64,000 nucleotides of DNA from Blumeriella jaapii (taxonomy: Eukaryota; Ascomycota; Leotiomycetes; Helotiales; Drepanopezizaceae). This document shows, in pieces, positions 10,180 through 21,352 of this stretch; the stretch's first letter is position 1; each line of letters opens with the position of its first letter. The notes beneath the pieces are model-generated. The model saw only the letters and a program-made list of their open reading frames with translations. It was not told the DNA's origin and searched no databases. Made by a program: the position numbers and the translations under genes. The stretch is from assembly GCA_009599575.1 (NCBI GenBank), contig VWND01000040.1, forward strand, positions 61,161 to 125,160, given 5' to 3'.

Positions 10180-13100
10180 TATATATTAAAACATTTATAT
10201 ATATCGATAGCGGAGCTAATATTTTCGGTGCGATTAAAACTTTTTTAACGTATTAACTTTTTTAACGTTTCGAAATAAGTTTTATTCGGCTGTATAAGCT
10301 TATTATATTCACCGGCTATAATAGCGAGCCGGAAAAAGCCTATTTTTTTTGCTATTTTTTTTTTTTTTTTTTTTACGATTAACCGACGTCGTATAATTTT
10401 TTTTTTTTAATTATAAATCTGAGCTTTACCGACGTTTTTATTAATCGCAAATTTTTATAATATTACGATTTAAAACAAGCGTATAGCAAAAAAAAAATAA
10501 AATAAAATGGCCATTCGATATGCCTGTTATTTTTTATTTTAATGAGCAATTATTCGTCGATTTTAATTAGCGAAAAAAGCTTAAAATGTTTAGTCGTATA
10601 TATTAAAAGAATGCAAACAAACGAAACAGCGCAATAAAAGCTTTATATATTTTTGCTAATATTTTTACAACGATTAAAAAAGTTTATTTAAGCTTTGAAG
10701 CTGATAGACCTTTTATATTTATACGAGATTTTAAAAGCAGTTTGTATAAAATAAAAAAGTTTTTTATTAGCAGTTCTGAACCGACCAAGCCGGTTCTTTT
10801 AATTATATCAACTATTCTTTTTATTTTCAATTGCAATATTAGCTGTATTTCCGCCTTTGCATTCAGCGCTTTATAAATACGTTACGAAAAACGAATACGA
10901 GCCGCAAAAAAAAAAGGGTTATTATTATTCAGCGATTGTACGTTTGTTACTTTTATATATAATATAAATAAAAAACGTTTCCGCCGTGCGAAAATCGCCG
11001 AATTTAAAAAAGTTATACAGCTCGCGGCAATAAAAAGCATTTCCGTTTCCGACGTTTTGCAAATTAAATATAACGACAACGTGGTTTTTATAAAAAAGCT
11101 TTTTCCAATTTAATATTCGAAATTCGAAAAACTGTTTTATAAGCAAAAAAGCGATAAGCTCGCTTTTCGCCGCTTTGGTATAAATTATAAAATATATTTT
11201 GCTACGGAAAATACGCTTTTTATAAAACTATTTAAACGTTTTACGAATAAACAGCTTATAAAAATCAAAAGCTATATTTTCGATAATTTATACAAAAGTT
11301 TTATTAAACTTTTTAATATTTTTTTCGCCGCTCCGATTTTATTTATTAAAAAGTTAAACGGCTTTATACGCTTATATATCGATTATCGTAAGTTTAACGA
11401 TTTTACGAAAAAAAATCTTTATTTTTTGTTTTTAATTAACGAAATGCTAGCGCGAATTATTAAAGCCAAAATGTTTACGAAAATTGATATTTAATAAGTA
11501 TTTAATCGAATCCGGATATTCGAAAAATTTAAAAAACTAATTAATTTTCGCATCCGATACGATATATACAAATATAAAATCCTTCCGTTCGGCTTTATTA
11601 ATAGGCCCGTTATATTTCAATGTTTTATTAATAATATTTTTATAAAATATTTAAATAATTTCTGCTCGGCGTATTTTAACGATATTTTTATTTATTTTGC
11701 GAATAATTTAAAATATAAAATTTACGTTAAAAAAATCCTGTCGATTTTAAAAAAACACGGTTTAAAAGCTGATATTAAAAAATGCGAATTTAATATTACG
11801 AAAATCAAATTTTTAGGTTTCGTTATTAATATTTAAAATATTAAAATAAACCCGGAAAAAATCGCTATTATTAAAAACTAGTAATATACAGCGAATATAC
11901 GAGGCGTATAAAGCTTTTTAAGTTTTTGCAATTTTTACAGGCGTTTTATAGCCGGCTACAGCCGTATTTGCCGCTTTTTCACTGCTTTTATAGGTAAAAA
12001 CGTTTTTTTCGTATTCGAAAAAAAGCAGAAAAACGCATAGAAAACACTGCGCAAAGCCCTGCTAAATGCTTTTATTTTATGCTATTACGATTTTTATAAG
12101 CAAACGCGTTTGAAAACCGACTTTTTTAATAAAATAATAGCTGGCGTATTATCGCAATTGCAAAAAAATAATTTTTATTATCCGGTCGGTTTTTTTTTTA
12201 AAATTATAATCGACGCCGAATTTAATTATTCGATTTATAATAAAAAGCTTTTCGTTATTTTTCGCTTTTTTAAAAATTATAAGCCGGAGCTGTTAAACGT
12301 TTAAAAAAACGTATATATATATACCGATCATCGCGTTTTAAAATATTTTATAATAATTAAAAATCTTTCGGCCCGATAAGCTCGATAGGCCGAGTTTTTC
12401 GCCGATTTTTATTTTACAATTATATACCGGTCGAAAATTATTAATACGCTCGTTAATATTTTTTTTCGTAAAAATCAAAACATTTTTTTATTAAAAGCAT
12501 AATAGCGAGCAGCTCGAAAGCAGCAAATGTTTTCCGACGATAAATTAAATTTTTAGATTTTAAAAAAAATAGCTGCTAAAAGCATAATTACGCTAGCGCT
12601 TATAAAAATAATTTCCGATAAATACGATAATAACGGTACTTTTTTCGAAGAAAACAGCGAAAGCGAAAAAAATAAAATGTTTATAAAAAAATCCGCAGAT
12701 TTAATTTTCGTAATCGCGTACGATATATATAATTATACAATTATAAACGATTTGCTGCAAATTAATAAAAACTTTTTTTTTTTCGAAGCGCAACGAGCGC
12801 AAGTCCGCAATTATAATTTTGATTATTAATTGCGATAAAATAAATTGTTTTTTTAAGGCAAATTAATAATACTTTTAAAACTTTCCGAATTGCGAACCTT
12901 TTTAATCCGATATATTTACGAATAGCTTTGCGTAGCATACGCTGAAATAAAAAAATAAAACTTTTAGTCGGTCGCAAATATTATTAAAAAGCTATAAAAG
13001 CAGATATATAATAATACGTTTCGAATTGTCGTTGCATACGAATAAAAGTTAGGCGCGATAAAACCCCGGGCTTTTTAAAGCTTTTGTTTATATTCAGCAG

Positions 13101-14290
13101 GCTTTATTAATATTTAACGATAAATTTTACAAAGTTTTCGTTAAACGAAAATAATTACGATTTCGCTTTCGTAATAATAAATCGCTTATTTAAAAAGCTT
13201 TTGTTAATTTTTTGCTATAAAATTATCACAGCGAAAAAATTGGCAGTTTTGTTTTTAATTTATTAAATACGCTATTTCGGCATGCCGGATTCAATTGTTT
13301 CGGACCGAAAAACTTAATTTGTTTCGGTTTTTTAGCAAAAACTCTGTCGTATATTAAAAACCAAAATTAAATTAATTACTGCGTATAATTTTAATATCGA
13401 TAAGCAAACCGAAATAATAAACCAATATATTAAGCAACGCTTCCGTTTTTTTTGTTTTTATTATTAAAATAATTAAAAACGCTTTTTATTTTTAATAAAT
13501 ATTATACAATTGATTTTACCGTACGAATTTCTCGGCAACGTTTTTTCTTTTTAAATTTTAAATAAATACGAAATTCGCATATTTTAAAATATAAACAATT
13601 TCCGTTCTTTTCGCTCGGTTATCGAAAAGCTTAACCGCGACGAAGCTTTGCATTTGGCCTCCCGAGCTAAAAAGATTATAAAATACGCATAATCGTTTAT
13701 TACGTAATAATAAGTTAAAATAAAACGTTTCGCTAATTTATATAAACGACCGGTGAATTGGAAAATAAGCGACGAAATATTAATAAATACAAAAAATTAA
13801 AAGTTCGACCGACTTTTCCGAAAGCTTTCGAACAAATAGTACGGCCTAATTAAAATCGTCGACAAAATAAAAAAAAGTTGAAAGCTTAACTTTTCCGCAA
13901 ATTGGTTAATCTATTTAATTTTTCATTTATATTCGTTCCGAAAGCATATCAGCAACCTTTTACCTGGCCAACGCCGCCCCGAACCAGCTTTTATTTAATT
14001 ATTTTCTAAACAGACGGAATAAAAAATCGAAAAAATAATAAATTCGAAATTATATAAAAAAATATTATAATATCAAATCAATTAAAAAAGCGCTAATAAA
14101 AATTTCGAATAATACTTTTGTTTTAACGCTATAACGGCCTTTTATATTTTTTAAGCATTCCACCGATCGCATCCCACCGCCAAAAACCTTTTACGAACGC
14201 TTTCCGTATGGTTGCAAACTTATAACGAAAGTAAAAAAAATTATACTAAATTGAAAAACGATAAACTTATAACCGCAACTGCGCGGACGC
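10180..14290 (+). pseudogene. pol: pol relic of element I
   Basis: The protease active site IDSGAN is intact at 10206-10220. RT has FIRLYIDYRKFND near 11,370 and catalytic YFND at 11672-11683, the first Asp changed to Asn by a G-to-A transition. The RNase H region reads LINAFILCYYDF...YTDHR to about 12,400. Integrase zinc-binding and core remnants lie at about 12,720-13,560, and a degraded chromodomain-like tail (FKHSTDRIPPPKTF) near 14,150. The layout is standard Ty3/gypsy. Stops and frame changes are many, and no enzyme could be made. Confidence 0.82.
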
Positions 14291-14313
14291 AGTTTTTCGG
14301 AAAAAAAAGATAA

Positions 14314-14557
14314 TATTACAATCCTGGCCTGGCTAATAATGGTTGCCAATAGTATAATTGCCGGTGGTATTGGAATAAGGTTTGGGCACGGACCACCTCG
14401 GCCATTAGGCCTCGCGCTAAATCACGTGACCCATAAGCGCAATCCACTGTATATAAAATTCGCGACCCCGAGCATTCTAGCTCGGTATCTTTCTTTTAAT
14501 TTACATACGTACCTTTTGGTCCATATCATCCCGATCACCTTCAAGCTAGCTGTGACA
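14314..14557 (+). repeat. 3' LTR of element I
   Basis: 244 bp, starts TATTACA (inner, mutated) and ends CTAGCTGTGACA (outer, unmutated), followed by the TSD ATTCG. The outer part keeps ACCTTTTGGTCC and CCCGATCACC, which are A/T-converted in the 5' LTR. A purine-rich tract precedes it (14301-14313). Confidence 0.93.
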
Positions 14558-14562
14558 ATTCG

Positions 14563-14897
14563 CGATATTATCGCTTTTTTTAAATAATTTATTATAATAA
14601 TTCGTTAAGCTAAAAAACTCAAGGCTTATTGTCGTATTTATACGAAGGTTTTTAACGTTTTCGTTAATAAAAAGATTTTAAGCGAGGTTAAATAGAGAAG
14701 ATTGTTTTTATTTAGCTTTTCAACCAGCATTCGTAATAAAATTATTAAGCATTTTAAAATTAATAAACAAAACTTTGAAATTTTCGATTAGTATTTTAAA
14801 TTTGTAAAATTCGTTTTTAAACAAAACCAAAGCGAACGTATTATTAAAATTATAAATTAAAAGAAATTTTTTTTTTTATTTATAAAAAAAACGTGGA
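14563..14897 (+). pseudogene. gag: K gag relic, middle part
   Basis: A short piece of K between I and A. It reads DIIAFFK, then AKKLKAYCRIYTKVF and SFSTSIRNKIIKHF with stops at former Gln codons, and ends at the TSD GTGGA. It joins 1-768 in frame. The Lys/Phe-rich helical sequence fits the gag shell region of related elements. Function is assigned by position between the gag start and protease. Confidence 0.65.
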
Positions 14898-15161
14898 TGT
14901 GACGATTCACTCGTTTGCCTCTCGCGTCACCCCAGCAACTACGTATAGTTGCAAGCTCCCTGGTCTTCTGATGGGTCTTCTATCAACTGTGGAGACTATC
15001 ATATATATAAGGCTTTTTTCTTTTAGCAATCTTTGCCTTTTGCAGTTGTTAATTCTAAATAAATATTTTTGTTACAAAACCAAAGGCTCGTTTCTTATAC
15101 CATATAAATACGGCGATCAGTTGACTGATCTTTTAGCTTTCCGATTAATTAAATCGTTATA
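14898..15161 (+). repeat. 5' LTR of element A
   Basis: 264 bp. The outer left part (CACCCCAGCAACTACG, CTCCCTGGTCTTCTG) is well kept; the inner right part (TTTTAGCTTTCCGATTAATT, CGTTATA) is AT-converted. A TATA-like TATATATAAG lies at 15002-15011, and CTAAATAAATA near 15,054 could serve polyadenylation. Confidence 0.94.
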
Positions 15162-15243
15162 TTATTAATAATTTTTTTTTTACGTTGGCGACGGCGTAAA
15201 TTATTTTTCTTTTCGAATTTCTCACGGATTATATTAAAATGAT

Positions 15244-15253
15244 CGACCGGTCG
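15244..15253. other. Leader palindrome CGACCGGTCG of element A
   Basis: A perfect 10-bp palindrome 83 nt after the 5' LTR. It recurs at the same distance in B, C and D. It contains no CpA or TpG, so RIP would not alter it. A role as an RNA dimer or packaging signal is inference only. Confidence 0.5.
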
Positions 15254-15295
15254 TGAAAAGGTTTATTTCCGTATTTCGCGAAAAATAGCTTTTGT

Positions 15296-16640
15296 TTAAC
15301 GATCTTTCCCTTAACAAAGCTTTTCAGCTTCTGCTATTATATTTTAACCTTTTTTTTTTTAATCAGCGAAAAAGCAGCCTCCCCCAAAAGCTTTTTTTTC
15401 TGAAAAACAGTCCTTTTTCCGAGGAAAAAAAAACAAAAAAAAAGGCAAAGCGCTAACTATTTCGTTTGCCATTTCTTTTTTGCAGCCTAGCGCTAAAAGT
15501 ATTTAATTAAAACTTTTGCAAAATCAACTGAAAAAAGCGCAAAAGCGTAAACGATAATTTTTGGAAATTATACGATTGCGACAGACTTTTTAATTAAAGC
15601 GTTTAATAGAATTTATCGAACGTACTTTTGCCAGTCGCGAATCTGCTGTTTTTCTCTTTTTTCGCAACGTTTTATTTTAATTAACAAACGCTGCAGATTA
15701 ATTTTTACGCTTTTCGCGAACTTTTTTTAGATTTTTTTATAACGGCCAAAACTCTAGCGCGCTTTTTAAACGCTATGATTTCCATTTGTCTGCTGATTTT
15801 CGACTAGCTCGTATAAAGCGCGTTTCGAATCTTAAGTTTAAGCTAAATAATAATAAAAATTACAAAGCACGCTATTAAAAAATTAAAATTCTCGATAATT
15901 TCGAATTTTATTACGATTATTTCGCTAGCGATTAATTTCGCAAAAATTATATATTCGATCAAATCGAAGGCGTAACAAAAGAGTTTTTGACCCCGCGTAT
16001 TTTGGACCGTTTCGATTTTATTTTTTCCGAAAAATTAATTAAAAAGGTCGCCGATTTTCTGGCCGACCTTTTAAACGTTCAAAAAGCCGAAAACGAGTTT
16101 AAAATGTTTGCAATAAATACGTACGACGATTTTTAGCGATTTTACCTGCGATTTTCTATTTTCGCAGCGAACGTTTAAATTCGAATTAACAAACAGCTTC
16201 GAAACGCTTTTCGCGATAAAATACTAAAGCGTTTACGAAAAAAGCTGCATTTAGAATAGGCGCGTACAACGACTTTTAAGAATTGGCTTACCGCCGTCCG
16301 CCAAAAAAAACAAGATTAGTTGGCTGAACGAATTTTATACGCGAATCGCTCTTTTAAGTCTACTATTTATCAAAGTGGTAGATTTTTAATCAAAGCGTAT
16401 TACGAGTCAAATCGTACGTACGAAAATCGTTCAAATGCTTTATAAGTTCTTTCTTAGCCTTTTGCTGTTTTTTTTCCTTTTTTACGTCAAAACGCCCTTT
16501 TTGGCGTTTTTTTTTTTCGATCGGACCAACGACAACGCTCGTTTTTTATTTCATATCAAAAGGTTCGAGGCCAATCTGCACGACCTTTTACGAGCCGACC
16601 TTCGGTTCCACCCAAAAGCCCTTTCAGGCTGGTAAATATA
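15296..16640 (+). pseudogene. gag: gag relic of element A
   Basis: The frame begins near 15,296 (FNDL...KAFQLLL in all copies) and changes frame once around 15,850. The core reads LDNFEFYYDYFASD, then KKVADFLADLLNVQKAENEF and RDKILKRLRKKLHL, similar to fungal chromovirus gag. Stops are TAA/TAG at former Gln codons. No zinc knuckle is clear: the expected region (about 16,430-16,640) reads Phe/Asp/Arg-rich. The start codon cannot be fixed; the upstream TTG in all copies may be a mutated initiator. Confidence 0.7.
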
Positions 16641-16779
16641 AACGAGATCGAGCCGGCCGAAGATTCGCTTTTCGATAATAATAATAAAAACGAAAACCTT
16701 TTTCCAAACGATTTTTAAAACGCATATAAAAAATTAAAGATTTTTCCGCCAATCGAAAAAACGCCCAAGTCTAAGCAAA

Positions 16780-19700
16780 GCTTTTTTTTTAAGCGTATTA
16801 CGCGATATACGTTATTTTAACGTTCGAAAGCTTTTTAATAGCGATTTACTAATAATTTCCGTTATATTTATTAAAAATAGCTTTTTGTATAAAATAAAAA
16901 CGCTCGCCGATTTTAAAACGAACGGTTATGCGTTAATCGATTCGGCGTTAATTAAATCTTTTTCTTTTTTTTTAAAACTTTTGATTTAACTTTTTCCGGC
17001 TTTTTTTTTGTAAAAAAATATAATAAAGCTCGTGGCCATTTAATTATATATTTTACGCTTTTTAATTTTATTATTAACAACCGAATATAATCGTTTATTT
17101 TTTTTTTAATTATTAACTTCGGAAATCATAATATAATTTTAGAAAAAGCTTGGTTGGCCGAATACCAAGTTTTATTAAATTATAATAAACGCAAGCTTTA
17201 TTAGCCGAAGTTTTATCCTTCTACAGCTTTTTACGCTCGTTGTATTAAAATCTTTTATTTGCATTTCCGAAAGATTTAATTTCGCTATCAAAACGACGCT
17301 GTAAAACGTAACAAAAATCTTGATTAATTATAACAAATTTACGACGTTATGCGAAGCGCGAAAAGGTCGAATTTTATTCGCGGTGCCAATTTCGATAGCG
17401 ACGCTAATAAGATAATATAAAAAATTATTCCACCACCTTTTTAGGCTGACGATTCTTTTTTTATTATTTTTTTTTTTTTTTTTTTTTTTTTCGTCAGAAC
17501 AGCTTTTTCGTTCTACGAAAAACAATTATACCAAAAACCGAAAAAAAGCTTTCGCCGCGATAGCTTTTCAGCTTAATATAATCGATAGTTTAAATAAGCT
17601 ATTTTTTTTTGAATTTCTCAAACGATCAATTCGAAAACGAATCTTTTAATTTACTGCTTACCCAATTTCTATCTGCTAGATTATTACACACGCTTTTAAG
17701 CTGATTTTTAGAAAAAAAGCAATTGAAATGTTTTTAATCTTTTTATACGAGATCGATAAAATACTAAACGACTTTACGTATAATACTTTTCTTAAAACCT
17801 AATTTTATAGTTTTTTCGAACGTTTCAGAACGAACGAAATATCGATTTCGATCCTTTTAATTAATTTAGCAAAACTAATTTCGAATAAATTTTTCCTCGA
17901 ATTTTTTCCTTCGGAATATAAAAACTTTAAATACGTATTTTCTAAGGCCGCTAGCAACGAGCTAGCTTTTTACCGGCTCTACGATTATAAAATCGAGCTT
18001 ATTATAAATAAAAAAAAGCTGAAATATATTTCTTTGTATAAAATATCGATTTCAAAGCTCGAAATTGTTAAGATTTATTTGCAAAATAATTTTAATAAAA
18101 GTTTTATCGAACTTTTTACCGCTTTTTTCGCTGCTCCAATGTTTTTCGCTAAAAAACCCGACGGTTTATTACGTTTTTGTATCGACTATCGAGCTTTTAA
18201 TAATATTATTCGTAAAAATCGCTATTTTTTTTTTTTTATCGATAAGACTTTTGTTCGTTTTTCGAAAGCGCGAATTTTTACGAAGCTCGATATTCGTTAA
18301 GCTTTTTATAAAATTCGAATAAATTCCGCCAGTAAAAAATTAACGACGTTTCGTACGCGTTACGGCGCTTATAAATACAAGATGCTACCTTTTGGCTTTA
18401 TTAATAAATCCGCAATTTATTAACGTTATATAAACGACGTTTTTTTCGATTATTTAAACGATTTTTATATTATATATCTGAATAATATTCTTATTTATTC
18501 GTTCGATTTTTTGAAATACGTTATATATATTCGCAAAATGTTTTAAAAGCTCGCTGACGCTGGATTACAAGCCGATATTCGGAAATTTAAATTCAACGTT
18601 ATTCGGACCCGTTATTTAGGTTTTATTATTTCGATTAAAAGCTTAAAGGTAAATTTAAAAAAAGTTTTCGTGATCGTCCATTGGAAGTCTTTTACTATTG
18701 TAAAAAATATATAAAACTTTTTTGGTTTTTGTAACTTTTACCGACGTTTTATTCGAAACTACGGTATAATTGCAAAGCTTTTGATTTATTTGACCAAAGC
18801 TAACGTTTTTTACAATTTTACTTCTGAATATCAAAAAAGTTTCGATCTTTTTATATTAGCTTTTATTATTGCACTAGTTCTATAATATTATAAGCAAAAC
18901 CTTTTTTACATATTAGAAATTAACGCTTTCGACGGCGTAGTGGCTTTTATGCTTTCGCAATTTTATAGCGACGATTAGCTTTCAATCGCTTATTTTAACA
19001 AAACTATAGTTTCCGCAGAGCTGAATTACGTCGTATACGATAAAAAAATACTCGCAATCGTGAGATTTCTAAGCAACTTTCGTACTAAATTAATTAATTC
19101 AATTTATTAAATCAAAATTATTATTAATTACAAAGCTTTAAAATATTTTATAATCTTTAAACCTTTAAACGCTCGATAAATACGCTGAGCCGAGCTTTTC
19201 GCCGATTACAACTTTTTTATTACGTACAAACCAAATAAATACAATTTTTTGGCTAACGTATTAATACGTCGTACGAGCGAATTCGACCGCTAAAACTCTT
19301 TTAAACGCATTTAACGCCTGCAAACCCTTTTTCGAGCCGATCAGATCGATTATCGCCTTTTGATTAAAAAACTTCGACTTTCTACGGCCTTCGAAACAGC
19401 TGTTTTTATCGTTGAAATAGCTGATTTTTTTTCCGTACTTCGTATCGTTAATTAAATTCTCCACGCTAATCGCATAGCTAGCAGCCTGATAGCCTTTCGA
19501 AAAAAAGCTATACGAAACGCTACGAAAAAAAACGACGATAATAATATTCCGTTTTCGTATATATTTAAACGCGACTTGCTATTATATTACGATCGCCTGA
19601 TAATACTAAACGTCGATTATTTTCGTTTAACTTTTATACGAAAAATACATAATTAAATTTCTATCGTTTATTTTAACGCTCGCAAAACTACGCAATTGCT

Positions 19701-21030
19701 TTCGGATTAATATTATTAGCGAGGTATAACAGCTTTCGTAAAATAATACTATCGCAACTGCTACGCTTATCGAAGAAGTTCTGTTTTAAAAAATAAGCGC
19801 CCCGGCTTTTTTCAGCTTTTTTTTGTTTTTAACCATTTTTAAAAGCACGTTATAATAAACTTTTGCAATTTTAATAAAAACAAACACGGTTACGATAACG
19901 TATTCGTAATAATAAATCGCTTTTCCAAATAAGCTATTTCGATTTTTTATTATAAAAATATCGACGCTCGAAGCCTCGCTAAATTATATATATTTCACGT
20001 ATACAAGTATTTTGGCCTTTCAAAAAGTATTATTAACGATTATGGCCTTTAATATTAATTTATTTTCTGGTTTAAATTAAACAAAATACTCGGTACGCAA
20101 TCAAAGCTTTCGACAGCCGCTTATTCCGAAACCGATAATCAAACCGAAATTTACAATTAATATTTGCAAAAACGCTTTCGATTTTTCGTAAACTTTTATT
20201 AAAACGATTAAAGCGAATTTCTTTTAATAATAGATTTCGCCTAAATAATCTTTTTTTACGAAAATCTAAATAGCTTTTTATTTTTTAAAATTATATACGG
20301 TTATACTTTTCATACCAATTAAAACTGAAAGCTCGATATTTCCCTTTTTTTTAATTTTTTACATAAGCTAAACGCAGACGAAACTCGTGCGTACGCTCGC
20401 CGTTATTACGACGTTTAAAACTTTATTAAATCGCATTTTTAATAAGCTTACGACAAAATAAAAAAAAATGCGAATAGGTTTCGCCGCGCGATCGATTTTA
20501 ACGTTGGCGATTACGTATGGCTCGATATGCGTTTATTTCCGACCTTCCGGCCTTTTCGCAAGCTCGACAATTTTATAAACGGCTTTTTTAAAATTATAGC
20601 CAAAATTTTCGATAGCGCTTTTAAGCTAGACTTTTTTAGTATTATAAACGTACATCCAGTTTTTTACGCTAGTCGACTGCGTAAAGCAGCTGACGACGCG
20701 TTTTTAAATTAGATTAATTCAGCCTTTAAATTTATTAATATAATTAATAAATTTAAATACAAAATCGAAGAATTAATCGCTTGTCGAATACAGCGAAAAA
20801 CCTTTTAGTACAAAGTTTTTTGGGTAGGCTTAAATAAAAATCTTACGTGGTACTCCGCGTCTGACTTTATATATGCTTTCCTAAAGATACGCGATTTTCA
20901 TTTGGCGTATAAAAAGCTTTCCGGTTCTTCTGCAAAACTTATAGACTGGCTGAAAGCATATTCCGAAGGTTTGGATTCGTACGATCATTTGGATAGCGAC
21001 GTACCAATGGATAAAAGCTCGAGGGCGCGC
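16780..21030 (+). pseudogene. pol: pol relic of element A
   Basis: The protease site is ADFKTNGYA at 16906-16932 where related copies imply DSGANGY. The coding T-run (17467-17491) precedes RT. RT: FAKKPDGLLRFCIDYRAFNN near 18,150, RIFTKLDIR, LPFGFINKSAIYQ; the catalytic box is YLNN (18475-18486), both Asp replaced by Asn. RNase H reads LEINAFDGVVAFMLSQF near 18,915. Integrase zinc finger and core run 19,560-20,250. The last part (MRLFPTFRPFRKLDNF near 20,527; RIQRKTF, WYSASDFIYAF near 20,850; WLKAYSEGLDSYDHLD) matches the chromodomain-like ends of fungal gypsy elements. Many stops; non-functional. Confidence 0.85.
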
Positions 21031-21095
21031 TTTTTTCGGACGGAGGGGTAGTATAACGATTTATTTTTCGGACGGGAGGGTAGTGTGACGACTCA
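21031..21095 (+). repeat. 32-bp tandem duplication of polypurine tract plus LTR start in A
   Basis: Copy 1 (21031-21063) holds TTCGGACGGAGGGGTAG followed by TATAACGATTTA, a mutated LTR start. Copy 2 (21064-21095) holds TTCGGACGGGAGGGTAG followed by the true LTR start TGTGACGACTCA. The offset is 32 bp. B, C and D have one copy only, so this happened in A or its immediate parent, probably by strand slippage in reverse transcription. Confidence 0.8.
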
Positions 21096-21347
21096 TTCGT
21101 TTGCTCCTCGCGTTACCCCAGCAATTACGTATAGTTGCAAGCTCCCTGGTCTTCTGGTGGGTTTTCTATCAACTGTGGAGACTATCATATATATAAGGCT
21201 TTCTCTTCTTAGCAACTTCTGCCTTCTGCAGTTGTTGATTCTAAGTGAATATTTTTGTTACAGAACCAAAGGCTCGTTTTTTATACCATATGAACACGGC
21301 GACCAGTTGACTGATCTCCCAGCCCTCCGACTGATTAGATCGTCACA
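21084..21347 (+). repeat. 3' LTR of element A
   Basis: 264 bp, ends GATTAGATCGTCACA unmutated, next to TSD GTGGA. The outer right part keeps CTCCCAGCCCTCCGACTG, which is AT-converted in the inner end of the 5' LTR. Confidence 0.95.
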
Positions 21348-21352
21348 GTGGA

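Larger units (their letters stand above)
769..14557 (+). mobile_element. Ty3/gypsy element I (contains nested element G)
   Basis: Two direct LTRs (769-1011 and 14314-14557) bound the element. They begin TGTTACG (TATTACA in the mutated copy) and end TGTGACA (TATAATA). The TSD ATTCG stands at 764-768 and 14558-14562. A purine-rich tract ending AAAAAAAAGATAA abuts the 3' LTR. Without G (1758-9158 plus its TSD) the element is about 6.4 kb. The order gag, zinc knuckle, protease DSGAN, RT, RNase H, integrase, chromodomain-like tail is typical Ty3/gypsy, plus strand. It inserted into K gag. Confidence 0.95.
14898..21347 (+). mobile_element. Chromodomain-like Ty3/gypsy element A
   Basis: LTRs 14898-15161 and 21084-21347, both 264 bp, ends TGTGACG...CGTCACA, TSD GTGGA (14893-14897, 21348-21352). 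Internal order is leader, gag, protease, RT, RNase H, integrase, chromodomain-like tail, polypurine tract GGACGGGAGGGTAG. The same family as B, C and D. It inserted in K gag, 335 bp after element I. Confidence 0.96.

Noticed and set aside
15162..15180. tRNA primer-binding site after the A-family 5' LTR.
   Set aside because: The sequence (TTATTAATAA, TTATCAACAA in C) does not start TGG and RIP blurs it; no tRNA could be assigned.
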